64,000 nt of DNA from VRUE01 sp963762205 (GTDB lineage Bacteria; Actinomycetota; Thermoleophilia; Solirubrobacterales; 70-9): contig CAVXJZ010000002.1 in the NCBI GenBank assembly GCA_963762205.1, positions 124,001 to 188,000 on the forward strand. Direction: 5' to 3'. A program made the translations under genes and the position numbers. The notes under the pieces are model-generated. The model did no database searches, was not told the origin of the DNA, and worked only from the letters and a program-made list of their open reading frames with translations. Positions 37,403-47,360 of this stretch are shown piece after piece. How positions within the stretch are numbered: the stretch's first letter is position 1; each line of letters starts with the position of its first letter.

Positions 37403-37704
37403 TCGCGCTCGCCGTCTCCCGCGCCGACGTCGCCGACTACGTCTCGGCCCTCTTCCTCGTCTACACGATCCTGATCCTGATCAACATCCTGATCGGGTGG
37501 CTGCCCAGGATCCCCTTCTACAGCCGCTGGCTCCGGGCCGGGCTCGACTTCGTCACCGACACCACCGACCCCTACCTCAACGTCTTCCGGCGGATCGTCC
37601 CCTCGGTGGGCGGGGGCGGCTTCGCGCTCAGCTTCGCGCCGCTTCTCGGGCTGCTCGTCCTCTTCGTGCTCAGGGGCGTCGTCGTCGGGCTGATCCGCGG
37701 GTGA
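37399..37704 (+). CDS. YggT-family membrane protein
   Basis: 101 residues with two TM helices (ALFLVYTILILINILIGWL and LLGLLVLFVLRGVVVGLI) and the family signature FVTDTTDPYLNVFRRIVP between them. YggT proteins are linked to division and osmotic tolerance. It is joined to proC by ATGA and to lspA by GTGA. Confidence 0.9.
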   Translation: MIALAVSRADVADYVSALFLVYTILILINILIGWLPRIPFYSRWLRAGLDFVTDTTDPYLNVFRRIVPSVGGGGFALSFAPLLGLLVLFVLRGVVVGLIRG

Positions 37705-38174
37705 GCCTGCCCGCGAGGGGATCGGCGGCGCGCGCCTGGTGCCTGGCCGGGGCGCTCTGCGGCCTCGTCGTCGTCCTCGACCAGGCGGCGAAGGCGGTCA
37801 TCGAGGACGAGCTCGTCCCCGGGGAGCAGGTGGACCTGATCGGCCCGCTCGGCCTCACCCTCGCCCATAACAAGGGGGTCGCCTTCGGCCTCGCCGACGG
37901 CGGAGCCGCGCCGCTGATCGCCTTCGCCTTTCTCGCGCTCGCCTTCGTCGGCTTCCTTCTCGTCCGCAACCCGGGGGTGGGCGGGATGTGGGTGGCCATC
38001 GGCCTCGTCGCCGGCGGGGCGATCGGCAACCTCGCCGACCGCCTGCGCGCCGGCGAGGTGACCGATTACGTCGAAGTCGGCTCCTGGCCGCCCTTCAACC
38101 TCGCCGACGTCGCGATCACCGTCGGCGTTCTCGCCTTCGCGCTGATCTTCCTCCGCGCCGAGGACGGCGCCTGA
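37701..38174 (+). CDS. lspA: Lipoprotein signal peptidase (signal peptidase II)
   Basis: Four-TM aspartyl protease cleaving prolipoprotein signal peptides. Catalytic Asp residues are in GNLADRLRAGEVTDY and PPFNLADVAI; LDQAAKAVIE and LAHNKGVAFGL are also diagnostic. 157 aa. GTG start overlaps the yggT stop. Confidence 0.93.
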   Translation: MSLPARGSAARAWCLAGALCGLVVVLDQAAKAVIEDELVPGEQVDLIGPLGLTLAHNKGVAFGLADGGAAPLIAFAFLALAFVGFLLVRNPGVGGMWVAIGLVAGGAIGNLADRLRAGEVTDYVEVGSWPPFNLADVAITVGVLAFALIFLRAEDGA

Positions 38175-38176
38175 CC

Positions 38177-38860
38177 GTGTCGCCGGGCCTCACACCCCGG
38201 ATCGTCTTCTCCGACGACGAGCTCGCCGTGGTCGACAAGCCGGCGGGCCTCGTCGTCCATCCCGCCCCCTCGCACCGGGGGCCGACGCTCGTCTCCGAGC
38301 TCGAGGACCTGCTCGGCGGCGGCGGCGACCCCGAGCGCCCCGGGATCGTGCACCGGCTCGACAAGGGCACCAGCGGCCTGCTCGTCGTCGCCCGCACCGA
38401 CGCCGCCCACGCGGCGCTGCAGGCGCAGGTCAGAGCCCGGGACGTGGATCGCATCTATTTGGCTCTGGCCGGCGGCCGGCTCGCCTCCCGCACGGGAACG
38501 ATCGACGCGCCGATCGGCCGCGCCGGGCGCCGCCGACAGCGAATGGCCGTTGCGGGGGCCGCCTCCAGGGAGGCGCGCACGCACTTCTCGGTGCTCGAGC
38601 TGCTGGCGGCGGACACCTACCTCGAGGCCAGGCTGGAGACCGGCCGCACGCATCAGATCCGCGCCCACTTCGCGGCCATCGGCCATCCGCTGACCGGCGA
38701 CGAGACCTACGGCGGCAGCGCCCGATACGGCCTCGAGCGGCAGTTCCTGCACGCGCACCGGCTCGCCTTCGACCACCCCGTCGACGGACGACGGCTGGAG
38801 TTCGACTCGCCGCTGCCCGCCGACCTCGAGCGGGCGCTGCGGGCCGCGCGCGCCGCCTAG
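38177..38860 (+). CDS. RluA/RluD-family pseudouridine synthase
   Basis: Modifies uridines in rRNA or tRNA. The catalytic Asp is in the motif HRLDKGTSGLLVVART; LETGRTHQIRAHFAAIGHPL and the C-terminal RQFLHAHRLAFDHP are also typical. No N-terminal S4 domain is present in this 227-residue protein, so it is shorter than E. coli RluD and its target site cannot be named. GTG start follows lspA by two bases. Confidence 0.88.
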   Translation: MSPGLTPRIVFSDDELAVVDKPAGLVVHPAPSHRGPTLVSELEDLLGGGGDPERPGIVHRLDKGTSGLLVVARTDAAHAALQAQVRARDVDRIYLALAGGRLASRTGTIDAPIGRAGRRRQRMAVAGAASREARTHFSVLELLAADTYLEARLETGRTHQIRAHFAAIGHPLTGDETYGGSARYGLERQFLHAHRLAFDHPVDGRRLEFDSPLPADLERALRAARAA

Positions 38861-38871
38861 CGGCCTCCCTC

Positions 38872-38877
38872 TACAAT
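38872..38877 (+). promoter_or_regulatory. Probable -10 box of the rpsB-tsf operon
   Basis: TACAAT about 120 bases upstream of rpsB, the best match in this gap; no clear -35. Confidence 0.5.
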
Positions 38878-38925
38878 CCAGCGGTTCCCGAACCCGACCC
38901 CCACTGGAGCCGAACCGGATCCTGA

Positions 38926-38944
38926 CCGGCCGAAATACGGCCGG
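38926..38944 (+). promoter_or_regulatory. Hairpin in the rpsB leader
   Basis: Perfect stem ccggccg/cggccgg around aaata, flanked by ggatcc repeats that can extend it. It lies in a leader of about 115 bases, where S2 autoregulation is known in other bacteria; function here is inferred. Confidence 0.4.
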
Positions 38945-38998
38945 ATCCCGGCAAGGACAGCGGGCAATTACCACAGCAACCAAGGAGAATCGACACCA

Positions 38999-39993
38999 AT
39001 GCCAGCCAGCATCGGCCTCAAGGAGCTGCTGGAGGCCGGAGTCCACTTCGGCCACCAGACGCGCCGCTGGAACCCGAGCATGCGCCGCTACATCTTCGGC
39101 GAGCTCGACGGGATCCACATCATCGACCTCGTCCAGACCGAGTCGCTGCTCGAGCAGGCGCGCGTCTTCGCCGGCGAGCTCTCCAGCGGCGGCGGGACGG
39201 TGCTCTTCGTCGGCACCAAGAAGCAGGCCCGGGGGCCGGTCCAGGAGTGGGCCGAGCGCTGCCAGATGCCCTACGTCAACCAGCGCTGGCTGGGCGGCCT
39301 GCTGACCAACTTCAACACGATCTCGCAGCGGATCAAACGCCTGCACGAGCTGACCGAGTGGCAGGAGGAGGGCAAACTCGAGCTGCTGCCGACGAAGGAG
39401 CGGATGGGGATGCAGGCCGAGCTCGCAAAGCTCGAGTACAACCTCGGCGGGGTCCGCGACATGGACCGCCTGCCCGACGCGGTCTTCATCACCGACCTCA
39501 AAACCGAGGAGATCGCGGTGCGCGAGGCCGCCCGCCTGCGGATTCCGATCATCGGCCTGGTCGACACCAACTGCGAGCCGGGGCCGATCGACTACGTGAT
39601 CCCCGGCAACGACGACGCGATCCGCTCCTGCCAACTCGTGATCGGCACGATCGGCGGCGCGATCGAGACCGGCGCCGGCGCCTGGCGCGTCCAGGAGGAG
39701 AAGCGGATCGCCGAGGAGATGGAGCGGCGCAAACGCGACGAGGAAGAGCGCAAGAAGCGCGAGGAGGAAGAGAAGGCGCGGCTGGAGGCGGAGGAGGCGG
39801 CGAAGAAAGCAGCGCGAGGAGAAAGCGGCACCGACGCGAGGCCGCGGGTCCTGTCGCCGGGGGGGGCGACTCGTCCCCGCTGGCTGCGGGCGGGGCCCCC
39901 CTGCCCCGACAGCCGACCCGCGGCAGCGGCGCCGCCAGGCTGGCAGACTCCAGCAGGCTCCGGCCGCGCCCGAAAGAGGGAGGCTCCAAATGA
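38999..39993 (+). CDS. rpsB: 30S ribosomal protein S2 (two frameshifts in the tail)
   Basis: Small-subunit protein. The core (residues 1-245) is clean: LKELLEAGVHFGHQTRRWNP, FVGTKKQARGPVQEWA, YVNQRWLGGLLTNFNTI and GLVDTNCEPGPIDYVIPGND. A charged helix rich in Glu, Lys and Arg follows. Extra C bases at 39815 and 39837, both before GAGG, break the tail; removing them restores a tail ending at the TGA of 39991-39993, which overlaps the tsf ATG as ATGA. Read without correction it would run to 40015. Good Shine-Dalgarno (aaggaga) upstream. Confidence 0.92.
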
Positions 39994-40593
39994 GCGATCA
40001 CGGCCGCGGACGTGAAGGCGCTGCGCGACCGCACCGGCGCGGCGATGATGGATTGCAAAGCGGCGCTCGCCGAGTCCGACGGCGACGTCGAGCGGGCGAT
40101 CGAGATCCTGCGGGTGAAGGGCCAGGCCTCGGCTGCCAAGCGCGAGGGGCGCGGCACCGAGGAGGGGGTCGTCTCCTCCTACATCCACGCCAACGACAAG
40201 GTCGGCGCGATGGTCGAAGTTCAGTGCGAGACCGACTTCGTCGCCCGCAACGAGGACTTCAGGGCCTTCGCCTACGAGGTCGCCCTGCACGTCGCCGCGA
40301 CGGCGCCGAGCTACGTCTCCGCCGAGGAGATCCCCGAGGAGGAGCGTGAGGCCGAACGGAAGGTCTTCGAGGAGAAGGCCAGGGAAGAAGGCAAGCCCGA
40401 CGAGGTCGTCGAGAAGATCGTCGAGGGCCAGCTCGGCAAGTGGGCGAGCGAGGTCGCGCTGCTCGACCAGGCCCACGTCAACGCCGAGAAGCACGACTCG
40501 AAGTCGATCGAGGAGCTGCGCCAGGAGCTCGCCGCGAAGACCGGCGAGAACATCCGTGTCGCCCGCTTCGCCTACTTCCGCGTAGGTGCCTGA
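39990..40593 (+). CDS. tsf: Elongation factor Ts (one frameshift at the N-terminus)
   Basis: Nucleotide-exchange factor for EF-Tu. From the second in-frame part: ADVKALRDRTGAAMMDCKAA and GAMVEVQCETDFVARNEDF. The start is the ATG at 39990 after the Shine-Dalgarno gggagg; an extra G near 39996 separates MS from ITAADVKAL. About 200 residues, the one-dimerisation-repeat form usual in Gram-positives. Overlaps pyrH by eight bases. Confidence 0.93.
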
Positions 40594-41338
40594 GGCCGTG
40601 AGCGCCGGGGGGGCCGCCAGGTTCAGCCGCATCCTCCTCAAGCTCTCTGGCGAGGCGCTGATGGGGACGCTGGAGTACGGCACCGACGCGGACGAGGTCC
40701 GCCGCCTCGCCAAGCAGGTCGCGGCGACCCGCGAGCGCGGCGTCGAGGTCGCGATCGTGGTCGGGGCCGGCAACATCTACCGCGGCATCGAAGGCGCCGC
40801 CAAGGGCATCGACCGGGCGACCGGCGACTACATGGGGATGCTGGCGACCGTGCTCAACGCCCTCACCCTCCAGGACGTGCTCGAGGACCTCGGCCAGCAC
40901 ACCCGGGTGCTCTCGGCGATCGACGTCAAGGAGGTCGCCGAGCCCTACATCCGCCGGCGGGCGATACGGCATCTGGAGAAGGGCAGGGTGGTGATCTTCG
41001 CGGCCGGCACCGGCAACCCGTTCTTCACCACCGACACGGCGGCGGCACTGCGAGCCCTGGAGATCCGCGCACAGGCGATCCTGATGGCCAAGAACGGGGT
41101 GGAGGGCGTCTACGACGCCGACCCGGCCACCAACCCGGACGCGAAGTTCATCCCCTCGATCGGCCACCGCGAGGCGATCGAGCGCGACCTGCGGGTGATG
41201 GACTCGACGGCGCTCTCGCTCTGCATGGACAACGACCTGCCGATCTACGTCTTCAACGTTGGGGACGAGAGCAACATAGATAGGATCGTCAGCGGCGAGA
41301 AGGTGGGCACGCTGGTCTCCAGCACGCCCGCGGACTAG
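40586..41338 (+). CDS. pyrH: UMP kinase
   Basis: Phosphorylates UMP. Amino-acid-kinase fold with RILLKLSGEALMG, VVGAGNIYRGI, GDYMGMLATVLNAL and FFTTDTAAALRALEI, then LMAKNGVEGVYDADP. 250 aa. The start may be the GTG at 40586, overlapping tsf, or the GTG at 40598. The tsf-pyrH-frr order is nearly universal. Confidence 0.95.
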   Translation: MPEAVSAGGAARFSRILLKLSGEALMGTLEYGTDADEVRRLAKQVAATRERGVEVAIVVGAGNIYRGIEGAAKGIDRATGDYMGMLATVLNALTLQDVLEDLGQHTRVLSAIDVKEVAEPYIRRRAIRHLEKGRVVIFAAGTGNPFFTTDTAAALRALEIRAQAILMAKNGVEGVYDADPATNPDAKFIPSIGHREAIERDLRVMDSTALSLCMDNDLPIYVFNVGDESNIDRIVSGEKVGTLVSSTPAD

Positions 41339-41350
41339 TTCGAAGGGCGG

Positions 41351-41920
41351 ATGACGGTGGAGCTGATCGACGAGTTGCTCGAGGACGCCAGGGGCAGGAT
41401 GGAGAAGTCGGTCGAGGCCAGCCGCGGGGAGTTGGCGACCGTGCGGACCGGCAGGGCCTCGCCCCACCTCCTCGACCGGATCATCGTCGACTACTACGGG
41501 GCCGCGACGCCGCTCAAGCAGCTGGCGAACGTCTCCGCCTCCGACGCGCGGCTGCTCACCGTGACTCCCTTCGACAGCTCCTCGATCGCCGCGATCGAGA
41601 AGTCGATCCAGGAGTCCGACGTCGGCCTCACCCCGAACAACGACGGCAGCGTGATCCGCCTCCAGATCCCGGAGATGACGGAGGATCGCCGGCGCGAGAT
41701 GGTCAAGGTCGTCAACGGCGTGGCCGAGGAGGGCAGGGTCGCGGTCCGCAACGTGCGCCGCGACGTGATGGGGGACCTGCGCGAGCTGAAGAAGGAGGGC
41801 GAAGCCGGTGAGGACGACGAGCGCCGGGCCGAGGCCGCCCTGCAGAAGCAGACCGATGAGGCGATCGCCGAGATCGACGCTCTCCTCAAAGGAAAGGAAG
41901 AGGAGATCCTGGAGGTGTGA
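41351..41920 (+). CDS. frr: Ribosome recycling factor
   Basis: Splits post-termination ribosomes with EF-G. It shows RMEKSVEASRGELATVRTGR, RASPHLLDRIIVDYYGAATP, LTVTPFDSSSIAAIEKSIQ and NDGSVIRLQIPEMTEDRR. 189 aa. The stop overlaps the next gene's GTG (GTGA). Confidence 0.95.
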   Translation: MTVELIDELLEDARGRMEKSVEASRGELATVRTGRASPHLLDRIIVDYYGAATPLKQLANVSASDARLLTVTPFDSSSIAAIEKSIQESDVGLTPNNDGSVIRLQIPEMTEDRRREMVKVVNGVAEEGRVAVRNVRRDVMGDLRELKKEGEAGEDDERRAEAALQKQTDEAIAEIDALLKGKEEEILEV

Positions 41921-43482
41921 GTGCCTCCGCGCGGCACGTAGCGATCATCACCGACGGCAACGGGCGCTGGGCACAGCAGAGGGGGCTGCCGGTCCTCGAG
42001 GGGCACCGGGCCGGCGCCGACGTGGTCAAGGAACGACTCCGCGACGCGGTCGACCTGGGGATCGAGGAGCTGACCGTCTTCTCCTTCTCGACCGAGAACT
42101 GGTCGCGCCCGCGGGAGGAGGTCGCCGGGCTGATGGAGATGTTCGGCGAGCGGATCGCCACCGAGACCCCGGAGCTCGACGAGGAAGGCGTGCGGATGCG
42201 CTTCATCGGCCGCCGCGAGGGCGTCGCGGCGGAGCTGGTCGAGCGCATGGAGTGGGCCGAGGCGAAGACCGCGGAGAACAACCGCATCGCCCTCTACATC
42301 GCCTTCAACTACGGCGGCAGGGCGGAGATCGTCGACGCCGCGCGAAGCTTCCAGGGGCGGGGTGGCGAGGAGGAGTTCCGTCGCCACCTCTACGCACCTG
42401 AGATGCACGACCCCGACCTGCTGATACGGACGAGCGGCGAGAGCCGCATCTCCAACTACCTGCTCTGGCAGTGCGCCTACTCCGAGCTCGTCTTCCGCGA
42501 CGAGCTCTGGCCGGACTTCAGCCGCGCCTCGCTGGAGGAGTCGATGGCCGAGTTCGAGTCGCGGCAGCGGCGCTTCGGGGCGAGGGCGCTGATGGACCTC
42601 TTCGACGACGAGCTCTTCGACGACGAGCCGGCCCAGAGGCCCCGCGAGAGGCGGCCGCCGCGCGGGCGGCGCAGCCGCGGTCGCCTGCGCGGCGAGACCG
42701 CGAAGCGGATCCTGGTCGCGATCCCCTGGATCGTCTTCGCGATCGCGATAGTCGTCGCCGGAGGCATCTACTTCGCGCTCGCGATGATCGGCATCGGGCT
42801 GCTCTGCCTGCGCGAGTACCTCGCCCTGACCGAGGAGCTGCGGCCGATCCAGCGCGCCGCCTACGCCGCGGTGCCGGCGCTGATCCTCGCCGCCTACTTC
42901 GGCACCGCCTTCAACGTGCTGCTGGTCCTCGCCGCGGCCTTCCCGGTGATCTTCGCCTTCGGCGTCGACCGCCGGCACCGCGACGGCATCGTGGGCTCGA
43001 TGGGGGTGACGCTGCTGGGCATCGTCTGGATCGGAATCCCCCTGGTCCACGCCGTCCTGCTCCGCGACCTCCCAAGCCACGGCGCGGCCCTGATGGTCGA
43101 CGTCCTGGTCGGCACCTTCGCCGCCGACACCGGCGCCTACGCGACGGGGCGGATGTTCGGCTCGCACCGGATCGCGCCCAACCTCTCGCCCAACAAGACG
43201 CTCGAGGGCCTGATCGGCGGCTTCCTGATCGGCACCATGGCCTTCTGGTTCGCCGGCCTCTACCAGGACTGGCTCTCCGGGGTCGACGCCCTCCTCATGG
43301 GCGCAGCGGTGGCCGCGATCGCCCCGGTCGGCGACCTCTTCGAGTCGATGCTGAAGCGCGACCTGGGCAAGAAGGACACCGGCACCCTCTTCGGGCCCCA
43401 CGGCGGCGTCCTCGACCGCCTCGACGCCGTCTTCTTCACGATCGTCGTCGGCTACTACCTGGCCGTGCAGCTCGTCTACTGA
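41917..43482 (+). CDS. Fused undecaprenyl diphosphate synthase - phosphatidate cytidylyltransferase
   Basis: One uninterrupted frame of 521 residues encodes two enzymes that are normally adjacent genes. Residues 1-230 are UppS: HVAIITDGNGRWAQQRGLP, FSFSTENWSRPREEV, and the closing DLLIRTSGESRISNYLLWQ with AYSELVFRDELWPDF. A basic linker (RPRERRPPRGRRSRGR) leads to a CdsA domain from about residue 262, with multiple TM helices and the signature KRDLGKKDTGTLFGPHGGVL then DRLDAVFFT. UppS makes the C55 carrier for peptidoglycan; CdsA makes CDP-diacylglycerol. No stop or start codon break is seen at the linker. A sequencing error removing a stop is possible but the frame is clean. Confidence 0.88.
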   Translation: MSASARHVAIITDGNGRWAQQRGLPVLEGHRAGADVVKERLRDAVDLGIEELTVFSFSTENWSRPREEVAGLMEMFGERIATETPELDEEGVRMRFIGRREGVAAELVERMEWAEAKTAENNRIALYIAFNYGGRAEIVDAARSFQGRGGEEEFRRHLYAPEMHDPDLLIRTSGESRISNYLLWQCAYSELVFRDELWPDFSRASLEESMAEFESRQRRFGARALMDLFDDELFDDEPAQRPRERRPPRGRRSRGRLRGETAKRILVAIPWIVFAIAIVVAGGIYFALAMIGIGLLCLREYLALTEELRPIQRAAYAAVPALILAAYFGTAFNVLLVLAAAFPVIFAFGVDRRHRDGIVGSMGVTLLGIVWIGIPLVHAVLLRDLPSHGAALMVDVLVGTFAADTGAYATGRMFGSHRIAPNLSPNKTLEGLIGGFLIGTMAFWFAGLYQDWLSGVDALLMGAAVAAIAPVGDLFESMLKRDLGKKDTGTLFGPHGGVLDRLDAVFFTIVVGYYLAVQLVY

Positions 43483-43506
43483 GGGCCTGTACCTAAACTC
43501 CGGAGG

Positions 43507-44652
43507 ATGAAGAAGCTGGTCATCCTCGGCTGCACGGGGTCGATCGGGACCCAGGCGCTGGAGATCGCCGCCGGCTCCGACGAGCTCGAGGTCGTCGGCC
43601 TCGCCGCCGGGTCGAGCTGGGAGCGGGCGGTCGAGCAGGCCGCCGGCCACGGGGTGGCCGCGCTCGCCCTCGCCGACCCCGAGGCCGCCGGACGGGCGCG
43701 CTCGGCCTGGGACGGGCGCGTGCTCGAGGGCGAGGAGGGCGTCCGCGAGCTGGTCGCCGAGTCCGGTGCCGACCTGGTCCTCAACGGCGTCGTCGGCGCC
43801 GCCGGGCTGGGGCCGACGATCGTCACCCTCAGCGAGGGCATCGACCTCGCGCTCGCCAACAAGGAGAGCCTGGTGATCGGCGGCGAGCTGACGATGGCGC
43901 TCGCCGAGGCGACCGGCGCCAGGCTGCTGCCGGTCGACTCCGAGCACTCGGCGCTCTTCCAGCTGATCGGGTCCGAGCCGCCGGGCACCGTCGAGCGGCT
44001 CGTCCTCACCGCCTCCGGCGGCCCCTTCCGCGGTCGCACCGACCTCGCCGAGGTGTCGGTCGAGGAGGCGCTGGCGCACCCGACCTGGCGGATGGGGGGG
44101 AGGATCACGATCGACTCGGCGACGCTGATGAACAAGGGCTTCGAGGCGATCGAGGCCCACCACCTGTTCGGCGTCCCCTACGAGCGGATCGCGGTCGTCG
44201 TCCACCCGCAGTCGATCGTCCACTCGCTGGTCGACCTCAACGACGGCGCGACCCTGGCCCACCTCGGCCTGCCGGACATGCGGGTGCCGATCTCCTACGC
44301 GCTCCACCATCCGCAGCGGGCCGACGTCGAGGTGCCGCGCCTCGACCTCGCCGCCGCCGGCGAGCTCACCTTCGAGCGGCCCGACCTCGAGACCTTCGCC
44401 TGCCTGCGCCTCGCCCTGGAGGCCGGCGAGGCCGGCGGCACGGCGCCCTGCGTGCTGAACGCCGCCGACGAGGTCGCGGTCGCCGCCTTCCTCGCCGGCA
44501 GGATCGGCTTCGGGGCGATCCCGGAGGCGATCGGGCGGGTTATGGAGGAGATGCCCGCCGCCGCCGTCACCCATTTCGAGGACCTCTTCGAGGTCGACGC
44601 CGAGGCCCGCCGCCGCACCGAGGAGCAGGTCGAGGAGCTGGCGCCGGCATGA
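43507..44652 (+). CDS. dxr: 1-deoxy-D-xylulose 5-phosphate reductoisomerase
   Basis: Commits DXP to the MEP isoprenoid route. NADPH-binding LVILGCTGSIGTQALEI, LALANKESLVIGGELT, the metal and substrate segment PVDSEHSALFQLI, LTASGGPFRGRTDL and IDSATLMNKGFEAIEAHHLF. ATG preceded by ggagg and a taaact box. Overlaps rseP by ATGA. ispG, a later step of the same pathway, lies 3.6 kb downstream. Confidence 0.95.
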   Translation: MKKLVILGCTGSIGTQALEIAAGSDELEVVGLAAGSSWERAVEQAAGHGVAALALADPEAAGRARSAWDGRVLEGEEGVRELVAESGADLVLNGVVGAAGLGPTIVTLSEGIDLALANKESLVIGGELTMALAEATGARLLPVDSEHSALFQLIGSEPPGTVERLVLTASGGPFRGRTDLAEVSVEEALAHPTWRMGGRITIDSATLMNKGFEAIEAHHLFGVPYERIAVVVHPQSIVHSLVDLNDGATLAHLGLPDMRVPISYALHHPQRADVEVPRLDLAAAGELTFERPDLETFACLRLALEAGEAGGTAPCVLNAADEVAVAAFLAGRIGFGAIPEAIGRVMEEMPAAAVTHFEDLFEVDAEARRRTEEQVEELAPA

Positions 44653-45748
44653 CCTGGGTCTGGATATTCCTCGGCTTCTCGCTGCTGATCATCCTCCACG
44701 AGGCCGGTCACTTCGTCGCCGCGAAGGCGACCGGGATGCGGGTCGAGAAGTTCTTCCTCTTCTTCGGCCCGAAGCTCGTCTCGTTCAAGCGGGGAGAGAC
44801 CGAGTACGGGATCGCGGCGATCCCGGCGGGCGGCTACGTGAAGATCAGCGGCATGAACCCCGACGACCGGCTGCCCCCGGGGGAAGAGCATCGCGGCTAC
44901 TACGAAATGCCGGTCTGGAAGCGGCTCGTCGTGATCGGCGCCGGCCCGGCGGTCAACATCGTCCTCGCCTTCGCGATCCTCTTCGCCGTCCTCCTCGTCA
45001 ACGCGGAAGGAACGACCCAGCGGGTCGAGACGGTCTTCCCCAAGACCCCGGCGAGCGCCGTCCTCGAGCCCGGCGACCGGATCGTCGCGGTCGACGGCAG
45101 GCGCTATCCGGGCGTCGACGAAGCGACCAGGGTCGAACGCTTCCGCGAGCGGGTCGCCACCCACACCTGCGCCGGGCGGCAGCGCGACGGCTGCCTCGCC
45201 GAGCGCCCGTGCGGCTGACCGTCGAGCGGGACGGGAAGTTGCGAACCGTGGCCGCGCGGCCCGAATACAGCGCCGACGCGGACCAGGCGCTGGTCGGCTT
45301 CGGCTTCGGGGGGAGGCCGGTGGACATCGGCGCCGGAGAGGCGGCCGACCGGGCGACCGGCTTCATGTGGGAAATCACGACGAAGACGGTCACCGTCTTC
45401 GCCAACCTGCTCGACGCCGAACAGCGCAAGGAAGTCTCCGGCGTCGTCGGCACCAGCGAGGTGGCCCACCAGACGATCGACAGGCTCGGCGCCACGAATG
45501 CGCTGATCCTGCTCGCCGTCGTCAGCCTCTCGCTCGGCCTGATCAACCTCTTCCCCTTCCTGCCCCTGGACGGCGGCCACATCTTCTGGAGCCTGGTCGA
45601 GAAAGTCCGCGGCAGGCCGGTGGCCTTCGCGGTCATGGAGCGGGCCGGCGCGGTCGGCTTCGTGCTCGTGATCATGCTCTTCTTCCTCGGCCTCTCCAAC
45701 GACATCGGCCGCCTGACCGGCGAAGGGATCCAGATCCAGGGCCGCTGA
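44649..45748 (+). CDS. Site-2 protease RseP/RasP family (one frameshift)
   Basis: Intramembrane zinc protease acting on anti-sigma factors and signal peptides. The HExxH is in LLIILHEAGHFVAAKATG, the third ligand in FPFLPLDGGHIFWSL, with a PDZ domain between (PASAVLEPGDRIVAVDGRRY). A frame change at about 45208 is explained by one missing G, giving ERPVRLTVERDGK. Four TM helices. Sits after dxr in the order uppS-cdsA-dxr-rseP-ispG seen across bacteria, here with the cupredoxin pair inserted before ispG. Confidence 0.9.
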
Positions 45749-45763
45749 CGCGGGGCCCGGCGC

Positions 45764-47360
45764 CTAGCGTCGCCGCAGGACCCGGAACCTGAACCTCGCC
45801 GGCGTCCGGTCCCTGAGGCCGCCGGCAACGGCGCTGACCTTGAGCGTGTGGCGGCCGAAGGAGAGCTTCCTCGTGGTCAGCGGCGATCGGCACCGCTTCA
45901 GCACCCTGCCGTCGAGCCTGCATCTGAAGGTGGCCCGGGCGACCGTCGACCTTGAACTTGAAGGTCGGGGTGCGGTCCTTCGTCCTCGCGGGCGGCTTCC
46001 GGGTGAACTTGGTGTTGGGGGCGGCCCTGACCGTGGGCGACGGCGCCAGCGGTGGCGGGTCCAGCACCGGAGGCGGCGGTGCGGGCGCTGGTGGGGGTGG
46101 TGGCGGTGGGGGCGTGCCGGATGTGGTGAAGGCGTGGTCCGCTCCGGTGGCGGTTCCCGCGCCGCTTTCGGCGACCAGCTGGAAGTGGTAGGTCGTTTCG
46201 GGCGAGAGCCCGGTCAGCGGGGCCGATACCGAGGCGTTCGTCGTGCCTTTGCCTGCGGATTTGGTGGCGGTTTTCTGCCCGTAGGCGGATGTGGGGCCGT
46301 AGTTGAAGTAGTAGGAGGTTTCCTGGCCCTGAGCGTCGACCAGGCCCTGCAGGGTGGCGCCGGCGTCGCCTACCCCGACCGCTTCCCCAGTGGTCGCCAG
46401 CGGCGGACCGAAGGTCGTGAACGTCCGATCGACCCCTTTGGTTTCGCCGGCCGAGTTTTTGGCGACCAGCTGGAAGTGGTAGGTGGTTTCGAGCGAGAGC
46501 CCGCTCAGCGCCTCCGTTTTGGAGACGTTCGAGGTCCCCGAGCCGGCAACCTTTTCAGTCGTTTTCTGCCCATAGGCCACCGTTTCCCCGTAGTTGAAGA
46601 AATATTTGGTTTCCAGGCCCTTCGGGTTGATCACGCCCGCCAGCGTGGCCAGGGTGCCGCCGACGCCCGCCGCCGGTTCCGTCGTCGCCGTGGGCGGACC
46701 GGCGGTCGTGAAGGTGAGGTCGGAGCCCTGGGAGGTGCCTGACGAGTTTTCGGCGAACAACCTGAAGTGGTAGGTCGTGGCGGCCGTGAGGCCGGTCACC
46801 CCGGTGGAGGCCGTGACGGGGCTCGTCCCAGCGGACACCGAGGTCTTGCCGGTTTCCTGCCCATAGGCGGCGGTCGTTCCGTACTTGAAGAAGTATTCTG
46901 TCGCCAGCCCGTTCGGGTTCACGCTTCCTTTCAGCGTCGCGCCCGTGTCGGTGACCGAGGTCGCGGCGCTGGTGCTGACGACCGGCGCCCCGGGGCCGGC
47001 GGAGTTCACCGTGATGGTCCCCGTCATCGAGGCGTGGAGCGTGCAGACGAACGGGTAGCTGCCGGCGACCGTAAACGTGCAGGACCCGGACCAGGGCCCC
47101 GCCTGGGCGGGGCCTGGAACGCCGGTACAGCTCGGGGTCGCGGGCGCCGCGGGTTCCCAGCCGACACCGTGCGCGAGCGATTCGTTGCTTTCGAAGGTGA
47201 CCGATTCGCCGGCCGTGATCGTCGCGCTGTTGGGGCTCCAGGCGGGGTAGGCGGCCGTGATCGTCGCTGCCGAAGCAGGGCTCACGCCGACGGCCGCGAG
47301 CGTCAGGAGGGCCCCGAGGAGCACCCCTCCTCTGACCGCCGACCAAGGGGCGCACCTCAT
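45764..47360 (-). CDS. Secreted cupredoxin-repeat protein with three YGxT/Fn3-like repeats (one frameshift)
   Basis: Signal peptide (GVLLGALLTLAAVGVSPASA), then a plastocyanin-like domain with all type-1 copper ligands: His in SLAHGVGW, Cys-His-Met in PFVCTLHASM. Three tandem repeats of about 90 residues follow, each with TxYxFxYGxTxxYGxxT and GLxxxTTYHFxLVAxNxxG. A Pro-rich spacer leads to a C-terminal Ig-like domain (RTKDRTPTFKFKV, then ATFRCRLDGRVLKRC after removing one extra base near 45949). The ATG overlaps the upstream cupredoxin gene as ATGA. A surface electron-transfer or copper-binding role is inferred. Confidence 0.82.

Noticed and set aside
41494..44574. A minus-strand open frame of 1026 codons
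   Set aside because: It is antisense to frr, uppS-cdsA and dxr, is very rich in Arg, Gly and Asp, and has no protein family; it comes from GC-rich codon bias.
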